A stretch of DNA of 64,000 nucleotides. It comes from Nitrobacter sp051912485. GTDB taxonomy: Bacteria > Pseudomonadota > Alphaproteobacteria > Rhizobiales > Xanthobacteraceae. Location of the stretch: positions 1,240,001-1,304,000 of the forward strand of contig NZ_CP196822.1 in assembly GCF_051912485.1 (NCBI RefSeq). The letters run 5' to 3'. The first letter of the stretch is position 1. Every line of letters begins with the position of its first letter. The notes under the pieces were generated by a model. The model ran no database searches. It was not told the origin of the DNA and worked only from the letters and a program-made list of their open reading frames with translations. Below, piece after piece: positions 43,914 through 53,089 of this stretch. Made by a program: the position numbers and the translations under genes.

Positions 43914-44972
43914 TCAGTTTTTGAACATGACACGGCCGAGCACCTTGCCGGCCCGCAACTGCTCCATCCATTTCTGAGCATCGCCCATCGGCTCTTCTCT
44001 CATGGCTATCGGCTTGATTCTGCCGGATCGCGCCAGCGCCATCAGCTCCTGTGCCTCCGCGAGCGTACCGACCATGAAGCCCTCGATGGTCATACGCTTG
44101 TAGCTCCAGTGCACCATCGGCAGATTGAAATTGCCGCCCATCAAACCCGAAACAACGATCTTGCCGCCGCGGGCAACGGCCGCAACAGCAAAATTCATCG
44201 ATTTTTCGTTGCCGGCGAAATCAATGACGGCATCGAAGCCGCCGTCGTTTTCCTTGATGATGCGTTTGGCGATTTCGATTTCCGATGGATCGTAGGCGAC
44301 CGCCGCACCGTTCCTGAGCGCGGTTTCTCGCGCCGCGATGCTCAAATCGGCAACCGAGATTTTCTGCTGGAACATGGTCTGCGCGAGCGCAAGCCCCATC
44401 ATGCCGACGCCGCCAAAGCCGATCAGCAGCAGGTTACGCTGGCGCGGCCGGTCGGCCAGGCGTTTCAGCGCGCCATAGGCGGTGATGCCGGAGCACATCA
44501 GCGTCGCCGCCATGTTGACCGGCAGCGGGTCGTAATCGAGCAGATATTTTGTGTCGGGTACCAGGACGTGTGTGGCGAACCCGCCGTCGATTGAAACGCC
44601 GAGAAAGCGGTTTTTGGCGCAGAGATTTTCATCGCCTGCCAAGCAGTCCCGGCACTGGCCACAGCCGATCCAGGGAAATACCGCCTTCTTCTGCCCGACG
44701 ATATTTTTCGGAGCACCCGGGCCGACGTCATCGACAACGCCGGCGATCTCGTGACCGAGCGTGAACGGCAGCGTCATGCCGCGGGTAATGTCGAGCCGCT
44801 TGCTGTTGCCGAGATCCATGTAGCCGTCCTGTATATGCAGGTCGGAGTGGCACAGTCCGCAGCGTTCGATGCGCACCAGCGCCTCGCGGCCCTGCGGCTT
44901 CGGCGTATCGACAATGGTTTGACACAGCGGCGCATCGAATTTGACGAGTGATTGGCGTTTCATCGGGGCCAT
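43914..44972 (-). CDS. Zinc-dependent alcohol dehydrogenase
   Basis: 352-residue medium-chain dehydrogenase. Catalytic zinc ligands in CGLCHSDLHIQDG and GHE; structural zinc Cys cluster CGQCRDCLAGDENLC; Rossmann motif GFGGVGMMGLA. The start at 44972 has GAGGAGAG upstream; an in-frame start at 45083 would overlap rsmA. It starts 13 bases after the rsmA stop, so it is probably the last gene of the lptF-to-rsmA operon. Substrate not known; primary alcohols or aldehydes are plausible. Confidence 0.9.
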   Translation of the reverse strand: MAPMKRQSLVKFDAPLCQTIVDTPKPQGREALVRIERCGLCHSDLHIQDGYMDLGNSKRLDITRGMTLPFTLGHEIAGVVDDVGPGAPKNIVGQKKAVFPWIGCGQCRDCLAGDENLCAKNRFLGVSIDGGFATHVLVPDTKYLLDYDPLPVNMAATLMCSGITAYGALKRLADRPRQRNLLLIGFGGVGMMGLALAQTMFQQKISVADLSIAARETALRNGAAVAYDPSEIEIAKRIIKENDGGFDAVIDFAGNEKSMNFAVAAVARGGKIVVSGLMGGNFNLPMVHWSYKRMTIEGFMVGTLAEAQELMALARSGRIKPIAMREEPMGDAQKWMEQLRAGKVLGRVMFKN

Positions 44973-44985
44973 AGCGTTTCTCTCC

Positions 44986-45849
44986 TCAGGCCCGGTTCGT
45001 TCCATTCCGTATGTCCGCCAATTCGCGGGCCATGGCGGCAAAGCCGGATATCGGAACCGTCTCGGCTCGCTGCGTCGGGTCAATGCCGGCCGCCGCCGTC
45101 AGTTGCGCCGGATCAGCGGGCAGTGACTTCAGGCTCTGCCGCAGCATCTTGCGACGCTGTCCGAAAGCGGCGGCGACGACCTGTTCGAGCAACCGGCGCT
45201 CGCAAGGATCAGGTCTTTCGCGCGGCACCAGCCGCACCACGGAGGACGTAACCTGCGGCTGTGGAACGAAGGCCGCGGGCGAGATGTCGAACAGGATTTT
45301 GGTCTCGGCGCGCCAATTCGACAGCACGCCGAGGCGGCCATAAGCCTCCTCGTTTTCGCGCGCGACGATGCGCTCGGCGACCTCGCGTTGGAACATCAGC
45401 ACCATGGTGTCATACCAGGGCGGCCAGGGCTCGACGCTCAGCCAATCGACCAACAGGGCGGTTGCGATGTTATAGGGCAGGTTGGCGACGATCTTTGCGC
45501 GTGCTGTGCCGAGCAGCGGGCGAGGATCGAATTGCGTCGCGTCCGCGTTGATGATCGTAAGGCGGTCGGGATAACGACTCGAGATTTCCTCCAGCGCGCC
45601 GAGCGCACGCTCGTCACGCTCGATGGCGATGACCCGATGCGCCCCCATGGCAAGCAGCGCACGGGTCAACCCACCAGGACCGGGACCGACCTCGATGACC
45701 GTCGCATCTTGAAGCGGGCCGGCAGCACGCGCGATCCTTGCAGTGAGATTCAGATCGAGTAGAAAATTCTGTCCCAGCGATTTGCGCGCCGACAGCTCAT
45801 GGCGTTTGATGACGTCGCGAAGCGGGGGAAGGTCGTCGATCGTGCTCAT
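44986..45849 (-). CDS. rsmA: 16S rRNA dimethyladenosine transferase
   Basis: 287-residue RsmA/KsgA, which dimethylates the two adjacent adenosines of the 3' hairpin of 16S rRNA using S-adenosylmethionine. SAM-binding VIEVGPGPGGLTRALL and catalytic NLPYN are present, and the start region LSARKSLGQNFLLD is typical. The start overlaps the pdxA stop by four bases (ATGA). Confidence 0.97.
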   Translation of the reverse strand: MSTIDDLPPLRDVIKRHELSARKSLGQNFLLDLNLTARIARAAGPLQDATVIEVGPGPGGLTRALLAMGAHRVIAIERDERALGALEEISSRYPDRLTIINADATQFDPRPLLGTARAKIVANLPYNIATALLVDWLSVEPWPPWYDTMVLMFQREVAERIVARENEEAYGRLGVLSNWRAETKILFDISPAAFVPQPQVTSSVVRLVPRERPDPCERRLLEQVVAAAFGQRRKMLRQSLKSLPADPAQLTAAAGIDPTQRAETVPISGFAAMARELADIRNGTNRA

Positions 45850-46853
45850 GCCAAATGTGTTGAGTCTGCCATCCGCGCGGCAAGACGCAGCGCGGCGATC
45901 AGACTTGATGGATTGGCGCGCCCCGTACCAGCGATGTCGAATGCCGTGCCGTGATCGGGCGATGTTCGGATGAACGGCAATCCCAGCGTGACGTTGACTG
46001 CCCGATCGAAGGCCAGCGTCTTGACCGGAATCAGGGCCTGATCGTGATACATGCAGATCGCGCAGTCATAAGTCCGGCGCGCGGCTTCATGGAACATGGT
46101 GTCGGCGGGAAGCGGGCCTCTGACGTCGATCCCCTCGGCGTGCAGCGTTGCGATGGCCGGAGCGATGATTGTCTGATCTTCAGTTCCGAGCGCGCCGTCC
46201 TCTCCGGCATGGGGATTCAATCCGGATACCGCTATGCGGGGCCGATCGATCCCGAAGCGTTTATGCAGATCGGAGACGACGATGCGGACGGTGTCCACGA
46301 TCATCCGGCTCGACAGCTTCGTGATCGCCTCGCGCAGCGGCAGATGAATCGTAACAGGCACCACCGCCAGATCTGACGACCACAGCAACATGACCGGTTG
46401 CGGCGGTTGGCCGTTCGTCGCCGCCAGTTCGGCGAGAAACTCGGTGTGGCCGGGATGAGCGAAGCCGGCACGGTACAGCACGCTCTTCGCGATCGGATTG
46501 GTGACGATCGCGGCCGCACGTCCGGCGACGACGTCGTTGACCGCCTGACGGATGGATCCGATCGTTGCCGCAGCGCTATTTTCATCGGGATGACCGGGAG
46601 GCGCGGTTGTCGGATGGCCCGTGGCAGCGATCGGAAGCGCTTCGGCGAATATCCGGGCGTCGTCGTTGTGGCCGGCGTCAGCCAGAGGAAGATCAACACC
46701 GAGCAGCTTGGCGCGTGCTGCGATAAAGGCGGGGTCGCCAAGCAGGTAGAAAGGCGGAACGGCATCGCTCTTGCGTCGAAGCCACGCCGCGATAGCAATA
46801 TCCGGTCCGATGCCGGCCGGCTCGCCCAGGGTTAGTGCAACAGGCTTCACCAC
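45846..46853 (-). CDS. pdxA: 4-hydroxythreonine-4-phosphate dehydrogenase
   Basis: 335-residue PdxA of DXP-dependent pyridoxal phosphate synthesis. Family signatures: LTLGEPAGIGPDIAIAAW, IVTNPIAKSVLYRAGFAHPGHTEFLA, SGLNPHAGEDGALG and CMYHDQALIPVKTLAF (metal-binding His). Overlaps rsmA by four bases and follows the surA-like gene by 67 bases, the usual alphaproteobacterial order. Confidence 0.97.
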   Translation of the reverse strand: MVKPVALTLGEPAGIGPDIAIAAWLRRKSDAVPPFYLLGDPAFIAARAKLLGVDLPLADAGHNDDARIFAEALPIAATGHPTTAPPGHPDENSAAATIGSIRQAVNDVVAGRAAAIVTNPIAKSVLYRAGFAHPGHTEFLAELAATNGQPPQPVMLLWSSDLAVVPVTIHLPLREAITKLSSRMIVDTVRIVVSDLHKRFGIDRPRIAVSGLNPHAGEDGALGTEDQTIIAPAIATLHAEGIDVRGPLPADTMFHEAARRTYDCAICMYHDQALIPVKTLAFDRAVNVTLGLPFIRTSPDHGTAFDIAGTGRANPSSLIAALRLAARMADSTHLA

Positions 46854-46920
46854 GCGGTCGCTCCAGCGCGGGTTCTGGTCCGCCGTACGCTAGCTGAAGC
46901 GAGGCGTACGAATGTCACCA

Positions 46921-47880
46921 TTATTCGCCTTTTTTTCCGGGTCCGCCCTGACGATATTCGATCATCGCGGATTTCCGAATATCGTCCAGATAATCCTTTG
47001 ATTTCTTCTCATACTTGGCAGTGAACATCTTTTCGCGGATTTCCTTTTTCTTTGGGGTATCCACGCTGGTCGTCTTCTTTCCACAGACAGCAACCATTTC
47101 CACGCCCTGCCGTGTGACCTCCGGTGGTGTCAGATGCCCCACCGGCGTCTTGTCGAGCAAATCACGAAGTGGCGGGGGCAGGTCGGCCGAGGTCTTGACG
47201 ACGGTATCGCGGATTGTTGCGTTCCGCATCGCTTTGAAAATGCTAGTCGCCTCCTCGCACGACTGAACGCGTTCACGCAACGAGTCGGCTTCCTTGCGCC
47301 GGGCCTCCATCACAGAAGCAGCTGCGCCACGCGGAACGATCAACACGATGGGGCGCATCTGGTATTCGAACCCCTCCGTTTTCGATTGGTCGTCGCCGCT
47401 GCTTTTCAGTGCTTCGTTGACATCGCGGTCGCTGACAAGAAGGCTATCCTTGAAGCGGCCGCGCACGAGGCTTCCCCAGACAAGATCGGCCTTCAGGCGC
47501 GCCTTGATCGTGTCCGGGCGAACACCCTGAGAGGCGAGCGATTTCGTCAACTGTTCAGGTGACATCCGCATCCGCGCGCCCATGCTGGCGTACGCCTGAT
47601 CGACATCTGCTGACGTCGGGTTCACACCGTACTTCTTGGCTTCCTTGACCTTCACCTTTTCGTCGATCAACTCATCGACCACCTGCTGCCGGGTCGGCGT
47701 TTTGTGCGTGGATATTTGAATCAGCCGGCTGCGCTGTTCGATATCGAAAGTAGTGATCGGCTCGCCGTTGACCATGACCGCTACAGACTGCGCATGCAGC
47801 GGCGAGTTCAGGCAGGCGAGCGGAAGAATTGCGAATACGGCAAATCGGAAAAACGCCCGGAGGAGCAAGATCATTTTCAT
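46921..47880 (-). CDS. SurA-like periplasmic chaperone
   Basis: 319 residues from ATG 47880. Signal peptide (LLLRAFFRFAVFAILPLACLNSPLHA), then a SurA N-terminal chaperone domain: AVMVNGEPITTFDIEQRSRLIQI, VVDELIDEKVKVKEAKKYGV. A C-terminal part shows the pattern of a reduced parvulin-like domain (DRDVNEALKS, PPEVTRQGVEMVAVCGKK). The prolyl isomerase motifs are weak, so it may be chaperone only. Between lptD and pdxA, where surA lies in many proteobacteria; LptD is a classic SurA client. Confidence 0.9.
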   Translation of the reverse strand: MKMILLLRAFFRFAVFAILPLACLNSPLHAQSVAVMVNGEPITTFDIEQRSRLIQISTHKTPTRQQVVDELIDEKVKVKEAKKYGVNPTSADVDQAYASMGARMRMSPEQLTKSLASQGVRPDTIKARLKADLVWGSLVRGRFKDSLLVSDRDVNEALKSSGDDQSKTEGFEYQMRPIVLIVPRGAAASVMEARRKEADSLRERVQSCEEATSIFKAMRNATIRDTVVKTSADLPPPLRDLLDKTPVGHLTPPEVTRQGVEMVAVCGKKTTSVDTPKKKEIREKMFTAKYEKKSKDYLDDIRKSAMIEYRQGGPGKKGE

Positions 47881-47965
47881 GTCAGTCGCGCTAGCAGCTC
47901 TCTTGTCAGCCAGGTCTGGGTCATATCGGCGGCGTTGCCCTGCCAGTCTGCCGCCGCTTTGGAAA

Positions 47966-50461
47966 TTACTGGACGCCGGAGCCGCTCGACCCGCCGCGGG
48001 TCTGGCCCAGAGTCCGCAAGCCAAGTTGAAGCATGAAAGCATGGTTAAGCTGAGGCGCCGTCGTTCCTGCAGAATAGGTGTATGATGTCACGTAGTTGAG
48101 GCCGAGGACGAAACAATCGTCCACATATCCTGCGCCGATTGTATACTGGTTGATCTCGTTGGCTTCCAGATCCCAGCGTGCCGCACCCTGCACGACCCAG
48201 TTCGATGCAATCTTGACAGAACCGGAGCCTAGAATTCCCCGGCGGCGCGTAAGATATCCGAGGTCCGGCTGCGCGGCATAATCGCCGTACAAGACGCTCG
48301 CAGACCAACGGTTGAAGCTGGCGCGGCCTTCGGCTTCGAAGCGCTGCACGTTCAAGGTCGCTTCATCAAAACGCGCGCGTGTGCTGAACGTGAAGATGCT
48401 GTTAGGTGAATAGTTGAGGCTCGTCACATAGTCGGATTGCGCGCGCTGCAAGCCGGAATCAACGCCGGTATTGGTAAGATCCGCGACAGCGAACGAGTTC
48501 AGGCCGAACAGATGATAGGACTGGCCGAACAGGAAATTGATCGAACCACCACGATCGAATTGCGTCGTCGCCTGTACGCCCACATTAGCGCGTCCGCCGC
48601 CTTCGACGCGGTCGTAGCCGGAGAATTTGTCGACACTGAAGAGGTTGCTGGCGTCGAAGACCAGGCTTTGCGCATCCTCGTTCGGCAGCTTGCCTGCATA
48701 GCTCTCGTTCGGGCGGATGATGACCTGCGCGATCGGTTCGATCGTCGTGGTGCCCCAGGGCTGAACGTTGATGAAGGGATAGCGGTATTCCAGACCCACC
48801 GCCGGCATCATGCGGATCGCCTGGGTGTCGCCGGGCGGAAGGAAGTTGGACACGCCCTGCTGGTTCGAGATGTCGGCATTGATCGCGTCGGCGCGAAGAG
48901 AAGCGAACGGCGTCCAGATCTGACCGAAGGAATCGGTGAATGACTTGCGCCACTGTGCTTCCGCGGTCAGTCGGGTGTAGGTACCGGGAACGCCGCGCAA
49001 TAGACAGTTGTTGGGCGTCCGCGCCATCGGGTCGGCCGATGTCGGAAGGCACAGATAAGAGGTATTCGCGAGCGTGGAGATCGGATCGAACTGCGCCTGA
49101 TCACGCGTGAGGTTGGTGAAGTTGAACTTGTAGCTGAACTCACCGCCGATGACCGAATGATTGACGACATTCGAATAATCGATAACCGGCGCAACAACCG
49201 GAACCTGACTTTGGTTGCCCGAGAAGCTCAGGTAGTGGATCGCGCGAGCGTCGAAGTAGCTACGGTTACCGACGCCGGTCAGATAGAGCTGCGAGATCGC
49301 TTCGGTCGGCAGACTCAGGAACGATTGCAGGGCGTCACTGTATTGTTTCAGCCGGTAGTCGGAGAAGAAAAAGTAGTCGCTCAACAGGACGCCGTCCCAG
49401 CCCCAGACCCATTTGTCGTTCAGTGCGAACTGGCCCTTGGTGTCGATGCCGCCCCGGAATTCCCGATTGCCCGGACCCGAACCGAATGCCCCTGGATCCT
49501 GCTGGTCGATTCCATAAGCCCGGATTTGATAAGCGCCGTCGATGAGACGCTGCCGGAACTCGCCCTGCATCAGTACACCCTGCCGCGTGGTAAAGCGCGG
49601 CGAGAGGGTCAGATCGTAGTCCGGCGCGAGAGCAAAATAATAGGGGACTTCGACCCCGATCCCATAGGGACTATAGGAAGACACAAACGGCATCAGGAAG
49701 CCGCTTTTGCGCTTCACGGTTGGATCCGGCGTGGAGAAGAAGGGCATATAGGCCATCGGCACGCCGTAGAATTCCAGCCGGGCGTCCTCGAAGTACAGCA
49801 TCTTTTCGGTTTGATTGTGAATGATGCGCGCGCCCTTGACCTGCCACAGCGGAGGCTTTTTCGGATCGTCCTTGCAGGGCGCGCAGGCGGTATAGACGCC
49901 GTTCTCGAAGACCGTGTAGTTGCCTTCGGTCCGATCGGCCCTGCTCGCTGCCATGCGCGTGGCGTCCGCGGTGTCGACCCTCAGCGAGTCGACAAAGCCA
50001 TCCCGGTAGTCGTCGCTCAAATCGAGGATGTTGGCGTAGGTGACCTTGCCGTCCGCATCGGTCATGCGGATGTTGCCCTCGGCGTGAAGCCGCTTGGTTT
50101 TTTGGTCGTAGATGACCTTGTCCGCCTCGACGCTCGTGCCGTTGTAGAACATCTGCACGTTGCCGACCGCCGACACGCGAGAGTTGTTGTAGTCGTAGTC
50201 GAGTTCGGTGGCTTGAACGAGCATCTGCCCGTTGTTCTGAGCTGGTGGCGGCTTGGGCTTTGCCGGGTGAGGATTATACGTGAAACTTTGGGCCGCGACC
50301 GGTGTGGTCGTGACGATGTCCAATGCTGCTGCGGCGATCAGACCGAGAGCTGCGGTGGCCAGCGAGGTCAGAATCGCGGACATGCCGATTCGTCGGCGGC
50401 GCAGGGGGATGCGCCGCTCGCAATCAGGCAAGCGTCTTCGGAGGGCGGCGATTGCAGCCAC
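47966..50461 (-). CDS. lptD: LPS-assembly protein LptD
   Basis: 831-residue outer-membrane barrel that inserts lipopolysaccharide at the cell surface. An Arg-rich N-terminus and signal sequence (SAILTSLATAALGLIAAAALD ... AAQS) precede an OstA/LptA-like jellyroll (LVQATELDYDYNNSRVSAVGNVQMFY) and the barrel (LSPRFTTRQGVLMQGEFRQR). The start is a GTG at 50461 overlapping the lptG stop as TAGTG, with a strong AGGAGG seven bases upstream; a much longer frame to 50797 would run through lptG. Confidence 0.95.
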   Translation of the reverse strand: MAAIAALRRRLPDCERRIPLRRRRIGMSAILTSLATAALGLIAAAALDIVTTTPVAAQSFTYNPHPAKPKPPPAQNNGQMLVQATELDYDYNNSRVSAVGNVQMFYNGTSVEADKVIYDQKTKRLHAEGNIRMTDADGKVTYANILDLSDDYRDGFVDSLRVDTADATRMAASRADRTEGNYTVFENGVYTACAPCKDDPKKPPLWQVKGARIIHNQTEKMLYFEDARLEFYGVPMAYMPFFSTPDPTVKRKSGFLMPFVSSYSPYGIGVEVPYYFALAPDYDLTLSPRFTTRQGVLMQGEFRQRLIDGAYQIRAYGIDQQDPGAFGSGPGNREFRGGIDTKGQFALNDKWVWGWDGVLLSDYFFFSDYRLKQYSDALQSFLSLPTEAISQLYLTGVGNRSYFDARAIHYLSFSGNQSQVPVVAPVIDYSNVVNHSVIGGEFSYKFNFTNLTRDQAQFDPISTLANTSYLCLPTSADPMARTPNNCLLRGVPGTYTRLTAEAQWRKSFTDSFGQIWTPFASLRADAINADISNQQGVSNFLPPGDTQAIRMMPAVGLEYRYPFINVQPWGTTTIEPIAQVIIRPNESYAGKLPNEDAQSLVFDASNLFSVDKFSGYDRVEGGGRANVGVQATTQFDRGGSINFLFGQSYHLFGLNSFAVADLTNTGVDSGLQRAQSDYVTSLNYSPNSIFTFSTRARFDEATLNVQRFEAEGRASFNRWSASVLYGDYAAQPDLGYLTRRRGILGSGSVKIASNWVVQGAARWDLEANEINQYTIGAGYVDDCFVLGLNYVTSYTYSAGTTAPQLNHAFMLQLGLRTLGQTRGGSSGSGVQ

Positions 50462-51558
50462 TACCCGTCCTCCTGGTACAGCAAGACCAAAAAGCCGGCG
50501 AGGCCGCCCACGCAGACGGGCAGCCACGCCGCAGCGATCGGATTCATCAACTCGGCCTTGCTCAAATCCTCGGTTATCTTGGACAGGACGTAGAGCAGAA
50601 AGCCCGATCCCACGCCACTCAAAACCATCTTTTGCACGCCGCCGAAGCGGAAGAACCTGAGGCTTACCGAGGCCGCTAGCATCACCATTGCAGCCAGCAA
50701 AAATGGCTGTGCGATGAGTTTGTGGTATTGCAGCCGGTAGCCCGCGCTCGCGAATCCTGAACTCTCGGATGATCTGATATAGCTCGGCAGTTGCCAAAAT
50801 GACACAGTTTCGGGGGTCGAAAAACTGTTTCGAACTTGCGCCGATGTCAGACTGGTCGGGAGTGCGAAGGTTTTCTGTTCGACCGGGGGGCCGTCGAGCG
50901 TAAAGCGGCGAACGTCTTTGAACAGCCAGCGGCCGTCCTCGAGGGTCGCCTCGCGTGACTCGATACGCTCTCTGAACTTGGAGTCGGGATCGAATCTGAA
51001 CACGGTGAGCCCGGTCAGGCGGACGCCTTGCTGCTCGCTGCGCGCGGCGTTGATGATGGCCTGGCCCTCGTTCGTCACCTGATTGATCCAGAATCCGGAT
51101 GCGTCCTGCAGGCCTCCTCCGGGGACGCCGCCGAACAGTTCGGCCTCCGTCCGCTTGGACAATTCGCGCAGTTTGGCGGACATCGGATTATAGGCTGTGG
51201 TCGCGAGGACGCCGAGTACGATGGCGCACGCGAGCGCCGGCGAGATGAATTGCCATGCCGAGACACCTGCGGCGCGCGCCACCACCAGTTCGAGTCGCCG
51301 CGACAAGGCAAGGTAGCAGGTCATGGCGCCGATCAGGACACAAAACGGGGTCAGTTTCTCAAGCGACTGCGGCACCCTGAAGAGTGACGTTTCCGCGACC
51401 ACGATTGCCGACGCCGACGCAAGTCCGGAGGTCCTCCGGACCATTTCGATGTAGTCGACGAGAACGAGAAGCAGGAAGATGCTGGCGAACACGCCGAGCG
51501 TAGCCACCGCAAAACGGCCGGCGAAATAGCGACCCAATGTATTCGTCAACATGCTCAT
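50461..51558 (-). CDS. lptG: LPS export ABC transporter permease LptG
   Basis: 365-residue inner-membrane permease of the YjgP/YjgQ family; with LptF and LptB it extracts LPS from the inner membrane. Six predicted helices: two near the N-terminus (FAVATLGVFASIFLLLVLV and next), one at about 105-125, three near the C-terminus; a periplasmic jellyroll between. The start overlaps lptF by four bases. Confidence 0.96.
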   Translation of the reverse strand: MSMLTNTLGRYFAGRFAVATLGVFASIFLLLVLVDYIEMVRRTSGLASASAIVVAETSLFRVPQSLEKLTPFCVLIGAMTCYLALSRRLELVVARAAGVSAWQFISPALACAIVLGVLATTAYNPMSAKLRELSKRTEAELFGGVPGGGLQDASGFWINQVTNEGQAIINAARSEQQGVRLTGLTVFRFDPDSKFRERIESREATLEDGRWLFKDVRRFTLDGPPVEQKTFALPTSLTSAQVRNSFSTPETVSFWQLPSYIRSSESSGFASAGYRLQYHKLIAQPFLLAAMVMLAASVSLRFFRFGGVQKMVLSGVGSGFLLYVLSKITEDLSKAELMNPIAAAWLPVCVGGLAGFLVLLYQEDG

Positions 51559-52724
51559 GCGGCGGCTGGCCTCCGGAGCAGGCGGAGGAGCCGCGCGTTC
51601 GATCTGTTGATCGCTTCGATCAAAGCGGCGGGCGGTTCGAGCACGGTTCCGGCAAGAATTACCTGGAGGCTGACACCGATCGCGCCGAACAGAAGCAGAT
51701 ATTGCAGGAGCGGGGCTATTGGCGACTTCAAGGTCATGACCGAAAGCGCGAACCCCGCCATGCGCAGACCGAACACGGCCGCAATTGCCGCTCCCATGGA
51801 GAAATTGCGACTCTGACGCGTCGTGCGCGGGGTTCCAAGGAATGCGAAGGTCAACGCAGCAAAGGCGAATGGATAGAGCGGCGCGGTAAAACGATCGTGA
51901 AGTTCGGCGCGGAACTGGCCGGGCAACTGTTGAACCAGCGGATCATCCTGCTTCCGGCCGATCAACTCCCAGAGGTAGCGCTCGCGGATGCCGTAAACGA
52001 CGTCGTGTCCCCGATTCGAGAATTTCGACATGTCGAACGCATTGCGACGGAATGCCACCATGTTTGGTTCGCGCTTGCCGGCTTCGAGTCGCTCCAGGTG
52101 TCCGTCTTCAAGAACGAGGAACGATCCGTTGTCGTTCTTCATCACCGTTCCGTGGTCTGCGACGATACTGAGCCGCTCGTTCGGATTGCGGCGATCGTCG
52201 ATGAATATCCCGACGAGCAGACCGCCGGGTTGGCGTTCTCGAACCCGAATCGTCAGATTTGCGTCGAGCTGCGCAAACCGGCCGGGCTGCAGAACGTTGG
52301 CCAGAACGTCGGCAGTGATTTCAGCGTCCCATCGTTTCAGCCGGCGCAAACCGTCGGGCGCAAGATAGGCCGCGATAAACGTTACCAGCAAGGCTACGAC
52401 CACGGTGGCGTAGATGAACGGCCGGAACAGCCCGAACGGCGACAGGCCGGCGGCGTTCATCACGATGATTTCCGAATCCGTCGCAAGCTTATGGAGGGTG
52501 TGCGAAATCGCGATCATCAGCGCAATCGGGGAGATGATCAGCACCAGCACCGGGATCGCGAGGCTGGTGATCCCCAGGAACGTCAGAATGGTCTGACCCT
52601 GGCTTGTCATCAGGTCGATGCCGCGCAACGCCTGCGTAATCCAGATCACCCCCGTCAGGCTGACCAGAACCACGACAAACGACGCCAGCGTCGTCCGAAA
52701 AATATACTTGTCGATCGACCCCAT
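51555..52724 (-). CDS. lptF: LPS export ABC transporter permease LptF
   Basis: 389-residue partner of LptG, same family. N-terminal MGSIDKYIFRTTLASFVVVLVSL, with helices and a central periplasmic domain (LGIFIDDRRNPNERLSIVADHG) and a C-terminal triplet of helices. First gene of the minus-strand operon running to the alcohol dehydrogenase at 43914. Confidence 0.96.
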   Translation of the reverse strand: MGSIDKYIFRTTLASFVVVLVSLTGVIWITQALRGIDLMTSQGQTILTFLGITSLAIPVLVLIISPIALMIAISHTLHKLATDSEIIVMNAAGLSPFGLFRPFIYATVVVALLVTFIAAYLAPDGLRRLKRWDAEITADVLANVLQPGRFAQLDANLTIRVRERQPGGLLVGIFIDDRRNPNERLSIVADHGTVMKNDNGSFLVLEDGHLERLEAGKREPNMVAFRRNAFDMSKFSNRGHDVVYGIRERYLWELIGRKQDDPLVQQLPGQFRAELHDRFTAPLYPFAFAALTFAFLGTPRTTRQSRNFSMGAAIAAVFGLRMAGFALSVMTLKSPIAPLLQYLLLFGAIGVSLQVILAGTVLEPPAALIEAINRSNARLLRLLRRPAAA

Positions 52725-53089
52725 CGGTCTGAACGATCCCCGTCCCCCGGATTAAAAACAACCGGCTGCGCCCGATCCGGTGGAGGCTTCCCCAAGCCTC
52801 GCCAATGTTTTACCCGACTCGTCTCTCAGTACCATCCCTTTGATCTGTCAACAAAATGGCCGAGCCCCGATGCCCATCGATTATGGTTAAATTCCAGGAT
52901 ATGTGGCCTCGCAGCCACGACGGCTCGACCGCAAATGCGCCTCTGAGCGGGTTTTGGAGCCTATATGGTTGCGGATAGCTGATCCGGGATTGCGGACCTT
53001 GGCAGCGTCGCCTTTGACAGGTCATAGTCGGCACTTCACACGCCAGCCCGATTCCGACGCTGTGCCACCCTGATTCTGGAGGATTTTTG
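52725..53089. other. 365-base divergent region between lptF and pepA
   Basis: Upstream region of two divergent operons. On the minus strand a TTGACA at about 52850 could be an lptF -35; on the plus strand TTTGACAG near 53013 could serve pepA. Neither has a clear -10 at the right distance. No gene is seen. Confidence 0.35.

Noticed and set aside
43914..44972. Alcohol dehydrogenase as a horizontally acquired insertion
   Set aside because: Its base composition matches the neighbours and it is spaced 13 bases from rsmA like a normal operon member.
46884..46910. 7-bp inverted repeat CGTACGC/GCGTACG between the surA-like gene and pdxA as a terminator
   Set aside because: No T-run follows on the transcribed strand and the genes are co-directional; probably chance.
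49157..50593. 478-codon plus-strand frame opposite lptD
   Set aside because: It is a shadow of lptD; its composition is Arg/Val/Gly-rich without any family motif.
47966..50797. LptD as a 943-residue protein
   Set aside because: The first 112 codons lie inside lptG; GTG 50461 with a strong ribosome site gives the expected start.
51537..52946. 469-codon plus-strand frame opposite lptF/lptG
   Set aside because: Antisense shadow; the LptF/LptG helices and ATGA overlap prove the minus-strand genes.
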